From NCBI GenBank assembly GCA_010672825.2, contig JAAHFU020000001.1:2294001-2358000 (forward strand): a stretch of DNA of 64,000 nt, read 5' to 3'. The notes below the pieces were generated by a model that did not search any database, had not been told where the DNA came from, and worked only from the letters and a program-made list of their open reading frames with translations. This DNA is from Leptolyngbya sp. SIO1E4. GTDB lineage: Bacteria; Cyanobacteriota; Cyanobacteriia; Phormidesmidales; Phormidesmidaceae. The position numbers and the translations under genes were made by a program. Within the stretch, counting starts at the first letter, position 1, and each line of letters opens with the position of its first letter. Shown here in pieces: positions 26,271 through 34,637 of this stretch.

Positions 26271-27551
26271 TTAAGGTTGGCGCTGTCGTGCAGCGGCTTG
26301 AAAGGCCCCACAGTATTGTTGATGCCCTCCTGGAAATACCAGATTGAGAACCAGCGGATCTGCCTGATCTAAGGGATCGCCGGGGCCTTCAATCACCTGC
26401 TCTGAACCCTCTACAGTGTCTAGCCGCAGCGCTTTACGATTTTTGAGCTCGCCACCACTACTATCGATGTAAACGACGACGTTGCCCGTGTCAAAGGCAC
26501 GGCCAATGTCTTGTACAAGGTGCAGAAAGTTGCGATCGCTGCCGCCTCGTTTTGCCACTAACTGCCCGCTAGTTGTCTCAACTTTGCTAGTGACAGTGTC
26601 GCCAACCCCCACTATGAGCGGCATATGGGCTGGGTCAAAATGGGTGGTCACGAGATCAAGGAGTTCTCCGTGGCTGTGAGGTGCTTGGCGCACGTTAAAG
26701 TCGCGACCTAGGGGGTAAGTTCCGACATGCTGCCCGTAGTAACGGTTCAGTAAAGCGAGCACACCCGCTTCTTTAATGGCCCCACGCAGCATGAATTGAA
26801 AATCTGTGGTACCAGATTCATGCGCTTGACTAAACCAGATAATTTCTTTGCCATCCGCATCACGCCCATGGTTCGGGGCATAGTGCACGAAGAAAGAACC
26901 CTCTAACCCCTGTTCCATCGCCTCCGTTAACAGCCTGTCCATGAGACCTTGCATCGATTTTTGTAGCGCGACGTAGGTATCGCGATCGCCCTGCAAAGCT
27001 TCGTGGAACGTGTTTAAGTTCGCCGTAGGGGATGCCAGATTATCTAGTGCTGAGGCCTGAATACAATGCGTTAATGTGGCGTCGTCTAAGGTAAGCGCAT
27101 GGTTTTCAGCAAAGGCCTGAAGAGTGCTGCAGATGCGATCAGGAACCGTTTTGAGGAAAGCCAACTCAGCCTCGCTGACACCCGGATGGGAGATAGCGCC
27201 ATGCCGGTTTTGCCATTGCACCCCTCCAGCTGCGAGGCCTGGTAAATAATGTCCCTGTTGCTGAACTTGGGTAGCATCGCCAAAGGCCCGCTCGATAATG
27301 CCATTGACCCCCCTAAGACCCATGTGCTCACCATTGGTCAGAACGTAAAAATGTTCGTCAAATGCCTGCGTAGCGTTCACGTAAGCGGTTTCAATCTGAC
27401 GGTTGAGGGGGTCTTTCACAAGCCCCATACACACCCCATCCAAGTCTTGAATAATCAGCAGATTGTGTGTCGTGGCCAGAAGTTTGATGAAGCGATCGTG
27501 CTGCAGCGAATAGGTTTGCTGATGTAAAGGCAGGCTGATGGCAGAGGTCAT
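26271..27551 (-). CDS. stpA: Glucosylglycerol-3-phosphate phosphatase
   Basis: StpA removes phosphate from glucosylglycerol phosphate, the last step of making the compatible solute glucosylglycerol, and is essential for salt tolerance in Synechocystis. The 426-residue product is of the expected length. It carries the family segments LLIIQDLDGVCMGLVKDPL (HAD-like DxDG near residue 37), FYVLTNGEHMGLRGVNGIIERAFG, FFVHYAPNHGRDADGKEIIWFSQ and LIVGVGDTVTSKVE, plus NFLHLVQDIGRAFDTGN. ggpS, the synthase gene, is not in the window. The presence of stpA suggests a moderately halotolerant host. Confidence 0.93.
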   Translation of the reverse strand: MTSAISLPLHQQTYSLQHDRFIKLLATTHNLLIIQDLDGVCMGLVKDPLNRQIETAYVNATQAFDEHFYVLTNGEHMGLRGVNGIIERAFGDATQVQQQGHYLPGLAAGGVQWQNRHGAISHPGVSEAELAFLKTVPDRICSTLQAFAENHALTLDDATLTHCIQASALDNLASPTANLNTFHEALQGDRDTYVALQKSMQGLMDRLLTEAMEQGLEGSFFVHYAPNHGRDADGKEIIWFSQAHESGTTDFQFMLRGAIKEAGVLALLNRYYGQHVGTYPLGRDFNVRQAPHSHGELLDLVTTHFDPAHMPLIVGVGDTVTSKVETTSGQLVAKRGGSDRNFLHLVQDIGRAFDTGNVVVYIDSSGGELKNRKALRLDTVEGSEQVIEGPGDPLDQADPLVLNLVFPGGHQQYCGAFQAAARQRQP

Positions 27552-27891
27552 GATTTGTGGAGGTTACTTCAGGTCAAGCCTACCAAGGGATCGAGATGGC
27601 AGGGGGGCGATCGCCATGAGGAAATTTTCGAGCCACATTATTTCTAACCCGCTAGTTAATGAGCGATGACAGCTACTCTGTGCTGTTCCAAATGGAGCCT
27701 GAAAGCCTAATGTCTATTGTTCTCACTGTATTCGTCCCATAGCATTTCCCAATCTAGTACGGTCATACTCTAGACCCCAGACCCTATCTCCACCAACATG
27801 TATCGCGCCTGATCGAAAAGGGTTGCCCTATTCTGGACTGCTTAACACCAGGCATGTCTACATTTCAATTGCATAAGCTGAGTACAGCTCG
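27552..27891. other. Intergenic region upstream of stpA
   Basis: This 340-bp stretch should carry the stpA promoter, and the 3' end of the TPR/unknown pair abuts its far side. I see one HIP1 site but no recognisable salt-response element, hairpin with T-run or repeat. Confidence 0.35.
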
Positions 27892-28221
27892 CTATTGTGA
27901 TCTGATCCATTTGAATAACTCGCCACCGTAACCGTCTTGAGTGTTGAATCTGATTTCTCCCGTTTCCATATTGTGAAACCTGAGTAACAGCTTCACTTCT
28001 CCATTCGGCGTATCTATACTCCAAGGAGAAGCTGCAAATAAAGCGTCAGCGTCTAACCTTTCTCCATGTTCATCTAGATACCAGAACTCATCTTCTAGAT
28101 CAGCTAAACTGTCCATTTTTTCAGCTTGTTGCTCATCAAGCTGAAGGAATCCCTTTATTCCCAAGTCAGTCGCTTCTAAAAGTCGAAGTTTAAATGCTTT
28201 GCCGTGATATTTGATGATCAT
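27892..28221 (-). CDS. Conserved small protein of unknown function
   Basis: The product is 109 residues from ATG 28221 (MIIKYHGKAFKLRLLE). A TTG four codons upstream is an alternative start. The protein is soluble, acidic and has no Cys. KGFLQLDEQQAEKMDSLADLEDEFWYLDEHGERLDADALF and the C-terminal FNTQDGYGGELFKWI suggest a compact alpha/beta domain that I do not recognise. It follows the TPR gene by about 26 bp on the same strand, so the pair probably forms an operon. Confidence 0.6.
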   Translation of the reverse strand: MIIKYHGKAFKLRLLEATDLGIKGFLQLDEQQAEKMDSLADLEDEFWYLDEHGERLDADALFAASPWSIDTPNGEVKLLLRFHNMETGEIRFNTQDGYGGELFKWIRSQ

Positions 28222-28247
28222 ATGCGTAACCAAAGTGATGAATCGAA

Positions 28248-28673
28248 TTAGGAGCCTTGTTGGTGAGTAGAATTAGACAATTTACTGATCATTTTTTCAA
28301 TTTTCATTGACAATTCAGGAGAACAGGTTTTGGCCTTTAATTGAGCATTCAAAAGCGCTAAAGCAGATCGAGTGTCTCCTAAATTGATATAGGCAAGTGC
28401 TCGAAAGCAGCAGAGTTCTTCTGTACCGGGGTCGCCAATTTTTTCGGCTTGACTAAAAGCAGCGATCGCTTCCTGATAACGCTGCATTTCAATCAAGACC
28501 TCGCCTTTAAAGCGGTAGCTTAGGGCCACACTGGGGGCAGCTTGGATCATGGCATCAGCCCGCATCAGGGCTTCTTGATAATTTCCCTGTTTGTAGCACT
28601 CAACTGCCTGATTAGGGTCGAGCAGACTTTCATTTTTTGCCTGTGATGCTTTCTGTTTGAAAAAATTGAACAT
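28248..28673 (-). CDS. TPR-repeat protein
   Basis: The product is 141 residues. Two to three tetratricopeptide-like units cover residues about 22-125: AVECYKQGNYQEALMRADAMIQAAP, ALSYRFKGEVLIEMQRYQEAIAAFSQAEKI and LCCFRALAYINLGDTRSALALLNAQLK. TPRs mediate protein-protein contacts. The N-terminus MFNFFKQKASQAKNE is amphipathic. It is the first gene of a probable two-gene operon, and its leader contains three 15-bp tandem repeats. Confidence 0.75.
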   Translation of the reverse strand: MFNFFKQKASQAKNESLLDPNQAVECYKQGNYQEALMRADAMIQAAPSVALSYRFKGEVLIEMQRYQEAIAAFSQAEKIGDPGTEELCCFRALAYINLGDTRSALALLNAQLKAKTCSPELSMKIEKMISKLSNSTHQQGS

Positions 28674-28675
28674 TA

Positions 28676-28720
28676 TTTGCTCCAGCTACATTTGCTCCAG
28701 CTACATTTGCTTCAACTACA
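28676..28720 (-). repeat. Three 15-bp tandem repeats in the TPR gene leader
   Basis: Two identical TTTGCTCCAGCTACA units (28676-28690, 28691-28705) and a variant TTTGCTTCAACTACA (28706-28720) lie directly before the start codon at 28673 on the minus strand. They would be transcribed as part of the 5' leader, where the SD should be. Confidence 0.85.
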
Positions 28721-28863
28721 GTCACTTAATAAATCTAAAATCAAGTGATGTTCAACTAAACTTCCAGTTCAGAGATGAGTCGATTGGCATATCTTCCGTT
28801 GCCCTCTCATGATTCGTCAGTGGCAAGAGTGTTTTATGATGCCCTCATTGCTACCTGTACCCA

Positions 28864-29476
28864 CTGCTGGTCAATCGCTCAATGTTCCTAAAACCCCAAT
28901 TAGCTGCAAAGTTGCTCGCCTGGATGCAAATTTAGGGACCCGACTACTGTGCATCGCACTACTCGCCATTTGAACCTGACAGACGTAGGGCGCATTTATT
29001 TATGACCAATGCACGCGTATTCTTTCAGACCTGGAAGAGGCCAATCTGATGGTGACAGCCCGTCAGGAAATTCCTCACGTTACCTTGCGACTGACAGCTC
29101 CAATGCATCATTGAGCAGCCGTAAGATCTGTGATCTGCCCTATTGGGTGTGTGCCAGCCCAACTTATCTCCAGGCGTATGGTGTGCCTGCAGACCCTTCT
29201 GATTTACGGCATCACCGCTACATTTGTTTTGCCACAATGAATGTACCCAACGGTTATCCGAGGCGATTTAAGCAGGGTCATGAAGAAATTGAGATGACCC
29301 TTTCAGGGCGGGTACTGGTGAATGGTATGGATGAAAAAGCCAACGTCTTGATTATTGCCGACCACTCCCAAGCCTTCGGCTTTGAGATGCTGAGCGTGCT
29401 TCTGCAAATTAATTTCACTGCTATCGCTGATGGCGAGTACATGTCGTCTCTCCACCTGCTGCTGGCAAAGGACTGA
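28864..29476 (+). pseudogene. Decayed LysR-family transcriptional regulator
   Basis: Pieces of a LysR regulator occur in order but in changing frames. The helix-turn-helix (SLNVPKTPISCKVARLDANL) begins near 28870. HRTTRHLNLTDVGRIY follows in another frame. YDQCTRILSDLEEANLMVTA is in a third and ends at a stop near 29114. The substrate domain resumes as DLPYWVCASPTYLQAYGVPADPSDLRHHRYICF, then SGRVLVNGMDEKAN, and ends at 29476. About 20 N-terminal residues and parts of the effector domain are missing. At least two frameshifts plus deletions make it non-functional. The divergent TPR pair is unrelated. Confidence 0.8.
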
Positions 29477-29525
29477 TGTATTAAGTGGCAGATCTCTACC
29501 AGAGAGGAATAGCATCAAAGGCCCG

Positions 29526-30080
29526 CTACTTTAGGTCTAAGAGCCCCTCTTCTTTGAGCTTAGGATTAAACCGCAAATCCATTTTGACTCCTCGGGTCTC
29601 TAGCGTTTTGACAATTTGGGCTTCCAGGCGTCGAGCCACCTTTTTCAGGTATTTAATCTGCTCAATTTCCCCAAGGGCGGCATACTCAGCTTGCTCTGCT
29701 GCTGTCATGGTCTGCTTGGCATCAATCGCGTCGGCCCAGGCAGCTTCCTCTTCAGGGCTTAAGGAAAAATCACCGCTTTCCGTGATCCAAGCTTGTCGCC
29801 AAGCTTCTAGGGTGCTACGGCTAGGCCGGTCGATCGCTTGCAGCTTGTACCACCAACAGGCTTCGGGTTGGCGTACGAGATGTTGCTTGAGACTTTGGTA
29901 AACATCTCGGGAATACCCCACATACCGTAGCGACTGGTCGCGATCGAAGATGGCATAAATCCCAATCTGACGTTGCAAATCAGTCGGGAGACCACCCTCG
30001 TGATTCAGATAAGGGCAAAATGGCAGGTCAGCCAGGGGCGATAAAGCAGCTTGAGGGGGCATTGGCTTGATATCTGGCAA
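29526..30080 (-). CDS. GIY-YIG nuclease family protein
   Basis: The product has 184 residues. A GIY-YIG-like core is at about residues 38-80: QIGIYAIFDRDQSLRYVGYSRDVYQSLKQHL, with GIY and YVG as the two signature strands. The C-terminal half is charged and helical (SLSPEEEAAWADAIDA, IKYLKKVARRLEAQIVKTLETRG). The catalytic Arg (SRDVYQSL) is present. The expected Glu is not evident, so nuclease activity is uncertain. Similar proteins are common in cyanobacteria without known function. It converges on the LysR remnant. Confidence 0.75.
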   Translation of the reverse strand: MPDIKPMPPQAALSPLADLPFCPYLNHEGGLPTDLQRQIGIYAIFDRDQSLRYVGYSRDVYQSLKQHLVRQPEACWWYKLQAIDRPSRSTLEAWRQAWITESGDFSLSPEEEAAWADAIDAKQTMTAAEQAEYAALGEIEQIKYLKKVARRLEAQIVKTLETRGVKMDLRFNPKLKEEGLLDLK

Positions 30081-30219
30081 AGGGTAGTGAGCTTAGACTA
30101 TCTTGCTGATCGCATTTCTGTCAGGGATCGCCGTTGAGTTGTAAAGAATCCTTGCCACTCTTCCCCACAGCGCGCAGGGTATTGAAAGGTGTAGAAACTG
30201 TGATAAATAAAACACGATC

Positions 30220-30339
30220 ATGATGAATTTTGTTCGCAATGCTTTCAATATCTTCGTGATGATCTTCCTATTAACCTTTATTGCCTTGAACCTGTTTCAG
30301 TTAGGAAAATTCTTGCTGTCGTCCCAGGGCTTGATTTAG
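30220..30339 (+). CDS. Putative 39-residue membrane peptide
   Basis: A short frame starting at ATG 30220 (or ATG 30223) encodes MMNFVRNAFNIF followed by VMIFLLTFIALNLF, a single hydrophobic helix, and ends QLGKFLLSSQGLI. One basic residue before the helix and one after it, and the compositional contrast with the surroundings, suggest a real small membrane protein. I see no strong SD and do not recognise a family. It precedes the capA-like gene by 39 bp on the same strand. Confidence 0.4.
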   Translation: MMNFVRNAFNIFVMIFLLTFIALNLFQLGKFLLSSQGLI

Positions 30340-30378
30340 GGGCTGTTGCGGTTCTGAATCAATCTAGAGGGCAGCCGA

Positions 30379-32220
30379 GTGCTTTCTGTTGATACCTCCC
30401 GTGAGCAGACCCTGGCAGCTGCCCAACAAGGTCAAGGGCGGGCGATCGCAACCTTATTGAATGATGCGATCGCACCCGACCCCGCGATCGAAGTTTCTGG
30501 GCAGCCGCCTACGCTTCATATCTTTATTGCCCACGATACGACTGAGGCTAAGCGTACCCTTGTGGCGCGCATTGAAAGCACCTTGCAAACCTTGAGGGTA
30601 GGGGCTTTCCGGGATGTTCATGTCTATACGACTGAGGCTCCGACCGCAGCTCCGCGTCTGATTCATCAGTTTTCTTTGGAGTCTGTGCCCCTCAGGCTCA
30701 ATCACCACCACGGGTCATCCACAGCAATTGTGGATGACCCGCACGTGGGTCAAGATTTCCCCAAACCGACACAGCGTCTACCCATCTTTTCTGCTGCATC
30801 TCGTTTAGGGCAGCAGCAACAGATCCCTGGGGCGGTGACACCGACCCCAAAAAAGCCTTGGGTGCTGGGAACGCTTGCCCTGATCTTGATCAGTGTTGCT
30901 GTGGGAGGGGCGATCGCCCAGCGACAGCAATGGCAGCCCTTGAATTCTACGCTGCCGAAAATCGCTGCACCGTCACGCAGCAACGGCAGCAACGGCAGCA
31001 ACAATGACACCGATAATGTGCCAACGTTAGCCCCGGCTCCTGAGGCGTCATCGCCTCCGCTTGAGGGCACTCCGCTGCCTGAGCGCCCTGTGACCGCACC
31101 GCTTGAGGGCATGCCTGAGGCAGATACTTCTCTTCCGGTATTACCGGAACCCGGGAATATTCCCCTTGTCCCGCCTCCATTGCTGCGGCCCATCACACGA
31201 CAAACCGGATTGGGCGCTGCAGCCTCGCTGCTGGCGGCACCGCCAGCGCCGACGGTTGCGGTTACCCTCAAGGCCGTCGGTGACATCATTCCAGGGACGA
31301 ATTATCCCAATTACCGGCTGCCAGAGGATCCTAACTACCTGTTCAATAGTGTTAAGCCCTTTCTGGGGGAAACCGATATCCTCTTCGGCAACTTTGAGAG
31401 TACTTTGACCGATTATCCCTACAGCGCCAAAGATATTAGCCGGGGTATGACCTTTGCCTTTCGCACCCCCCCGAGCTTTGCCACGGTACTTCAAGACGCT
31501 GGGTTTGATGTTTTGAGCGTAGCCAATAACCATTCCTTTGATTTTGCTGAAGCGGGTTTCAACGATACCATCGCGTTCATAGAACAGGCTGGCATGCATG
31601 CGGTTGGCCGTAAAGGGCAAATCGTTACCGTCGAGGCCAATGAGTATGCGATCGCCTTTATCGGCTTTAGCTATCTAGCAGATCATAATTCCATGCATGA
31701 TTTGGCCACGGCCACCGCCCTTGTCCAGACGGCTGAAGAACAGGCAGATATTGTGGTGATCTCGGTACACGCAGGTGCAGAAGGCACCGATGCCCTCTCT
31801 GTCAAAGACCGCACAGAGTTTTTCTTCTCAGAAAACCGGGGCAACCTGGTGCAGTTTTCCCGTGCCATGGTGGATGCGGGGGCCGATGTCATTTTGGGTC
31901 ATGGCCCCCACGTGCCCAGGGCGTTAGAGCTTTATCAAGACAGGCTCATCGCCTACTCTTTAGGAAACTTTCTAGGCTATCGAACCCTGTCCACCGTTGG
32001 GCCGTTGGGCACTTCCTTGATTCTGCAACTTGAGATGGATGAGACCGGGAATTTTATGGGTGGACGCGTGATCCCCGTAGCGCTAGATCCCAATGGCGTT
32101 CCCTATATTGATAATTTTTTTCAGAGTGTCGCCCTGGTACGGCAACTTACAGCCCAAGATTTTCCCAATACAGCGCTCGAAATCGATGAGATGGGCTACA
32201 TTCTGAGAACCCAGCAGTGA
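30379..32220 (+). CDS. CapA family protein with cyanobacterial N-terminal domain
   Basis: The product is 613 residues from a GTG start. Residues about 10-105 form a small alpha/beta domain (GRAIATLLNDAIAPDP, PPTLHIFIAHDTTEAKRTLVARIESTLQTL). I recall this domain at the N-terminus of many cyanobacterial membrane proteins. One membrane segment lies at about 161-180, then a Pro/Ser-rich linker. The CapA/PgsA metallophosphatase-like domain follows from about 300: LKAVGDIIPG, LFGNFESTLT, SVANNHSFDFAEAG, ISVHAGAEG and DVILGHGPHVPRALE. CapA proteins act in poly-gamma-glutamate or capsule assembly, but no capB/capC genes are near. The catalytic domain should face the periplasm. Confidence 0.88.
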   Translation: MLSVDTSREQTLAAAQQGQGRAIATLLNDAIAPDPAIEVSGQPPTLHIFIAHDTTEAKRTLVARIESTLQTLRVGAFRDVHVYTTEAPTAAPRLIHQFSLESVPLRLNHHHGSSTAIVDDPHVGQDFPKPTQRLPIFSAASRLGQQQQIPGAVTPTPKKPWVLGTLALILISVAVGGAIAQRQQWQPLNSTLPKIAAPSRSNGSNGSNNDTDNVPTLAPAPEASSPPLEGTPLPERPVTAPLEGMPEADTSLPVLPEPGNIPLVPPPLLRPITRQTGLGAAASLLAAPPAPTVAVTLKAVGDIIPGTNYPNYRLPEDPNYLFNSVKPFLGETDILFGNFESTLTDYPYSAKDISRGMTFAFRTPPSFATVLQDAGFDVLSVANNHSFDFAEAGFNDTIAFIEQAGMHAVGRKGQIVTVEANEYAIAFIGFSYLADHNSMHDLATATALVQTAEEQADIVVISVHAGAEGTDALSVKDRTEFFFSENRGNLVQFSRAMVDAGADVILGHGPHVPRALELYQDRLIAYSLGNFLGYRTLSTVGPLGTSLILQLEMDETGNFMGGRVIPVALDPNGVPYIDNFFQSVALVRQLTAQDFPNTALEIDEMGYILRTQQ

Positions 32221-32316
32221 CGATGACGACTTAATCCGTGCTTTGGGGGGGCCAGGCATTGGGTTGAGGACTCAGTAAACGTGACTGTTGAGGCTAATGG
32301 TTAAAGGTGAGCAAAG

Positions 32317-33123
32317 ATGCGATCGCATAGGGTTTCTTGGGGGCTGATGGTACTTCTATTGCTTGCGATCGCGGGCAGTTGTCGACAACAACAATCCTCC
32401 CCCCAATCCTCCCTGACGGCTTCCAGCCCGCGTGATGTGCCGATCTCCCGGGAGTCTTCTCCGCCGACAACCTGGCCAGGGTTGCCTCAGCCGTCTTCAG
32501 CCTCTGAGACTGAGGACAGCTCATCGGGACAGGCTAGGGGTGATGGGGCAGAGTTTGCGGTAATTACGGCCCAATCCTCGGATGCGCAGGTCAATGTGCG
32601 ATCGCAACCATCCCAAGATGCAGAGTCTATCGGATATGCCCTGGTCGGGGATGGGGTGAATCTGGGGCGTTCAGAAGTTGCCGAAGATGGCCACAGTTGG
32701 TACGCCGTCACCCTACAGAACACGGCGACTGCCGGATGGGTGCGCAGTGACTTCCTGGATATTCAATCGTCTATTGCTGAAGACCAAGCACTGGCCGCAG
32801 TGCCCCAAAGCGATGTCCTCAAAGAAGCGCTAGATGAGCACTGCGGTGGCCCTGAGGCCATTAGCGCTTATTTCACGACACAAAACTACATTATCTATCT
32901 CTGCGAAGTCAGAGGTAAGCTGCTGTATCTATCCCAGGAAAAGGGAACGAGCCAAGTCATTGTTGCCGACGAAACCCGAGCCCTGGGAGGGGGCTACATT
33001 ATCGTCAACGGCAACTATGAATATCGTCTCGACTCCAGAACCTTCGTGGTTTTGCGCACGGATGGCCATGTTGAAGATACCGAGATTGTGCGAGAGGCCG
33101 TGGTCCACTCAGAACGCTATTAG
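32317..33123 (+). CDS. SH3-domain lipoprotein
   Basis: The product is 268 residues. A signal sequence ends in LLLAIAGSC (Cys at about residue 22), an acceptable though not ideal lipobox, so membrane attachment is likely. A Ser/Pro-rich linker runs to about residue 80. A bacterial SH3 domain follows (DAQVNVRSQPSQDAESIGYAL, GHSWYAVTL, AGWVRSDFLDIQ). The C-terminal 90 residues (HCGGPEAISAYFTTQNYIIYLCEVRGKLLYLSQ) are an unrecognised beta-rich module with two Cys. SH3b domains often bind cell-wall peptides. It is 96 bp after the CapA gene on the same strand. Confidence 0.82.
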   Translation: MRSHRVSWGLMVLLLLAIAGSCRQQQSSPQSSLTASSPRDVPISRESSPPTTWPGLPQPSSASETEDSSSGQARGDGAEFAVITAQSSDAQVNVRSQPSQDAESIGYALVGDGVNLGRSEVAEDGHSWYAVTLQNTATAGWVRSDFLDIQSSIAEDQALAAVPQSDVLKEALDEHCGGPEAISAYFTTQNYIIYLCEVRGKLLYLSQEKGTSQVIVADETRALGGGYIIVNGNYEYRLDSRTFVVLRTDGHVEDTEIVREAVVHSERY

Positions 33124-33132
33124 ATAGCGATC

Positions 33133-33162
33133 TGTAGCCACCGCACATGTGCGGTGGCTACA
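33133..33162. terminator. 30-bp perfect palindrome between convergent genes
   Basis: TGTAGCCACCGCACA is followed immediately by its own reverse complement, 15 bp per arm. It lies 10 bp after the lipoprotein stop and 50 bp from the hpnH stop, so a bidirectional terminator or mRNA-end hairpin is likely. There is no T-run. It could equally be a genome-wide palindromic repeat. Confidence 0.5.
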
Positions 33163-33212
33163 GCGACACAGTGACAGACATTAGGAATCTGGCTGGCCTC
33201 AGCGACCATGGC

Positions 33213-34235
33213 TTATTGGACGGCACCAAAAACGCTCCCCAGCGATCGCACCATGTTCTGAGGCTGCATTGCATCAACCGCAGCGGTCGGTTCGTAACCG
33301 CAGTGAACCATGCAATCAGCACATTTAGGGTTGCCGCTCTTCGTGCCGTACTGCTCCCATTCTGTGTTGTCGAGCAATTCTTGGAATGTTGGGTAGTGCC
33401 CTTCATTCAGCAGATAGCAGGGCTTCTGCCAGCCCAGAACGCTATAGCTGGGGCTACCCCATGGGGTGCAGTCATAGTCTTTTTGGCCAATGAGAAAATC
33501 CAGAAATAATGGATTGTGATTAAACTGCCACGCTTTCTGACCTGCGTAAAAAGGCGCTAAGATTTCTCGGAACAATGCCTTGGTTTGCTTCCGCTGGAGG
33601 AAACTATCTTGATCAGGTGCCCATTCATAGCTATACCCCGGAGATACCATCATGCCATCCACACCCAGGGTGGTGAGGTAGTCAAACAAATCTTGAATCT
33701 CTTTGGGATCAGCCCCGGTAAAGACGGTGGTATTGGTTGTCACACGGAAACCCCGAGCTTTAGCCGCTCGAATGGCGCTGATCGCAATATCAAATACCCC
33801 TTTGCGGTCCACGCAGTGATCGTGCAGTTCTTTCATGCCATCTAGGTGAACACTGAAGCTAAAGTAAGAAGAGGGTGTAAACTTATCAAGGCTTTTCTCT
33901 AGTAGCAACCCGTTGGTGCACAGGTAAACGAACTTTTTCCGATCAACTAGGCCCTGCACGATCTCATCGATCTGGGGATGAAGTAGGGGTTCTCCCCCTG
34001 GGATCGAAACCACTGGGGCACCGCATTCTTCTACAGCGGCAAAGCATGCTTCAGGAGAAAGATTTTGTTTCAGAATTTCTTTAGGATGCTGAATTTTTCC
34101 ACAGCCAGAACACGCTAAATTACACCGAAACAGCGGCTCTAGCATCAGCACCAAAGGATATTTTTTCCGACCTTTGAGGCGCTGAGTGACCAGGTATTTC
34201 CCGACTGTAATCGCCTGCTGTAGATGGATTCCCAT
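33213..34235 (-). CDS. hpnH: Adenosyl-hopene transferase HpnH
   Basis: HpnH is a radical-SAM enzyme that joins the 5'-deoxyadenosyl group to diploptene, forming adenosylhopane, the precursor of extended hopanoids. The 340-residue product carries C38-NLA-C42-SG-C45 for the SAM cluster, then [37 protein letters not shown] and [20 protein letters not shown]. The C-terminus has further conserved cysteines ([34 protein letters not shown]). A strong SD, AAAGGAGGAG, precedes the ATG. The neighbouring squalene-synthase-like gene is divergent. Confidence 0.95.
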   Translation of the reverse strand: MGIHLQQAITVGKYLVTQRLKGRKKYPLVLMLEPLFRCNLACSGCGKIQHPKEILKQNLSPEACFAAVEECGAPVVSIPGGEPLLHPQIDEIVQGLVDRKKFVYLCTNGLLLEKSLDKFTPSSYFSFSVHLDGMKELHDHCVDRKGVFDIAISAIRAAKARGFRVTTNTTVFTGADPKEIQDLFDYLTTLGVDGMMVSPGYSYEWAPDQDSFLQRKQTKALFREILAPFYAGQKAWQFNHNPLFLDFLIGQKDYDCTPWGSPSYSVLGWQKPCYLLNEGHYPTFQELLDNTEWEQYGTKSGNPKCADCMVHCGYEPTAAVDAMQPQNMVRSLGSVFGAVQ

Positions 34236-34637
34236 GCGTTTTCACTCCTCCTTTTGTTAACCGGCCTTTAGGAAATTAAAAATCTTCTTTGAGCCTATAC
34301 ATCCAGCGCCTTGCTGAGGGTGCTGGTTCCGGCCCAAGGTTGTGAGCCGTGACACGAGTATTCATCCACCCTAATGCATTTTTGAGAGAATCACAGTTGT
34401 CGCGAAATGACTGAGCAATCACAGGAGGGTGCGCAAAGGGATAGCAGTATCGTCTGAGGAGAACTGAAGCTGCCATAAAAAGCGAAAAAGTCAATAAATC
34501 CAATACACTTTTGTAAATTCATCCATTGCTCATGGAATTTAATCCATCGCTCATGGAAATTAATCCATTGTTAATTCTCATGGGATGCAATCCCAGCAAG
34601 ATTGTTGGCAGCTCTGCACATGTGAGGAGATAATCAA
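34236..34637. other. Divergent region between hpnH and the squalene-synthase-like gene
   Basis: This 402-bp gap holds promoters for both lipid genes and the 21-bp repeats annotated below. A 75-codon minus-strand frame (34276-34503) is open, but has no SD and no recognisable domain; I do not call it. Confidence 0.4.
34521..34570 (+). repeat. 21-bp tandem repeats containing CCAT-N5-ATGG
   Basis: ATCCATTGCTCATGGAATTTA (34521-34541) is repeated with two changes at 34542-34562, and a third unit begins ATCCATTG at 34563 before diverging. Each full unit contains the inverted half-sites CCAT and ATGG. The 21-bp period equals two helical turns, so repeated sites would lie on the same DNA face. The array is 70-115 bp before the squalene-synthase-like start. 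Confidence 0.75.

Noticed and set aside
34276-34503. 75-codon minus-strand frame upstream of hpnH
   Set aside because: No SD, no domain, and it overlaps the promoter region; the hydrophobic start could be chance.
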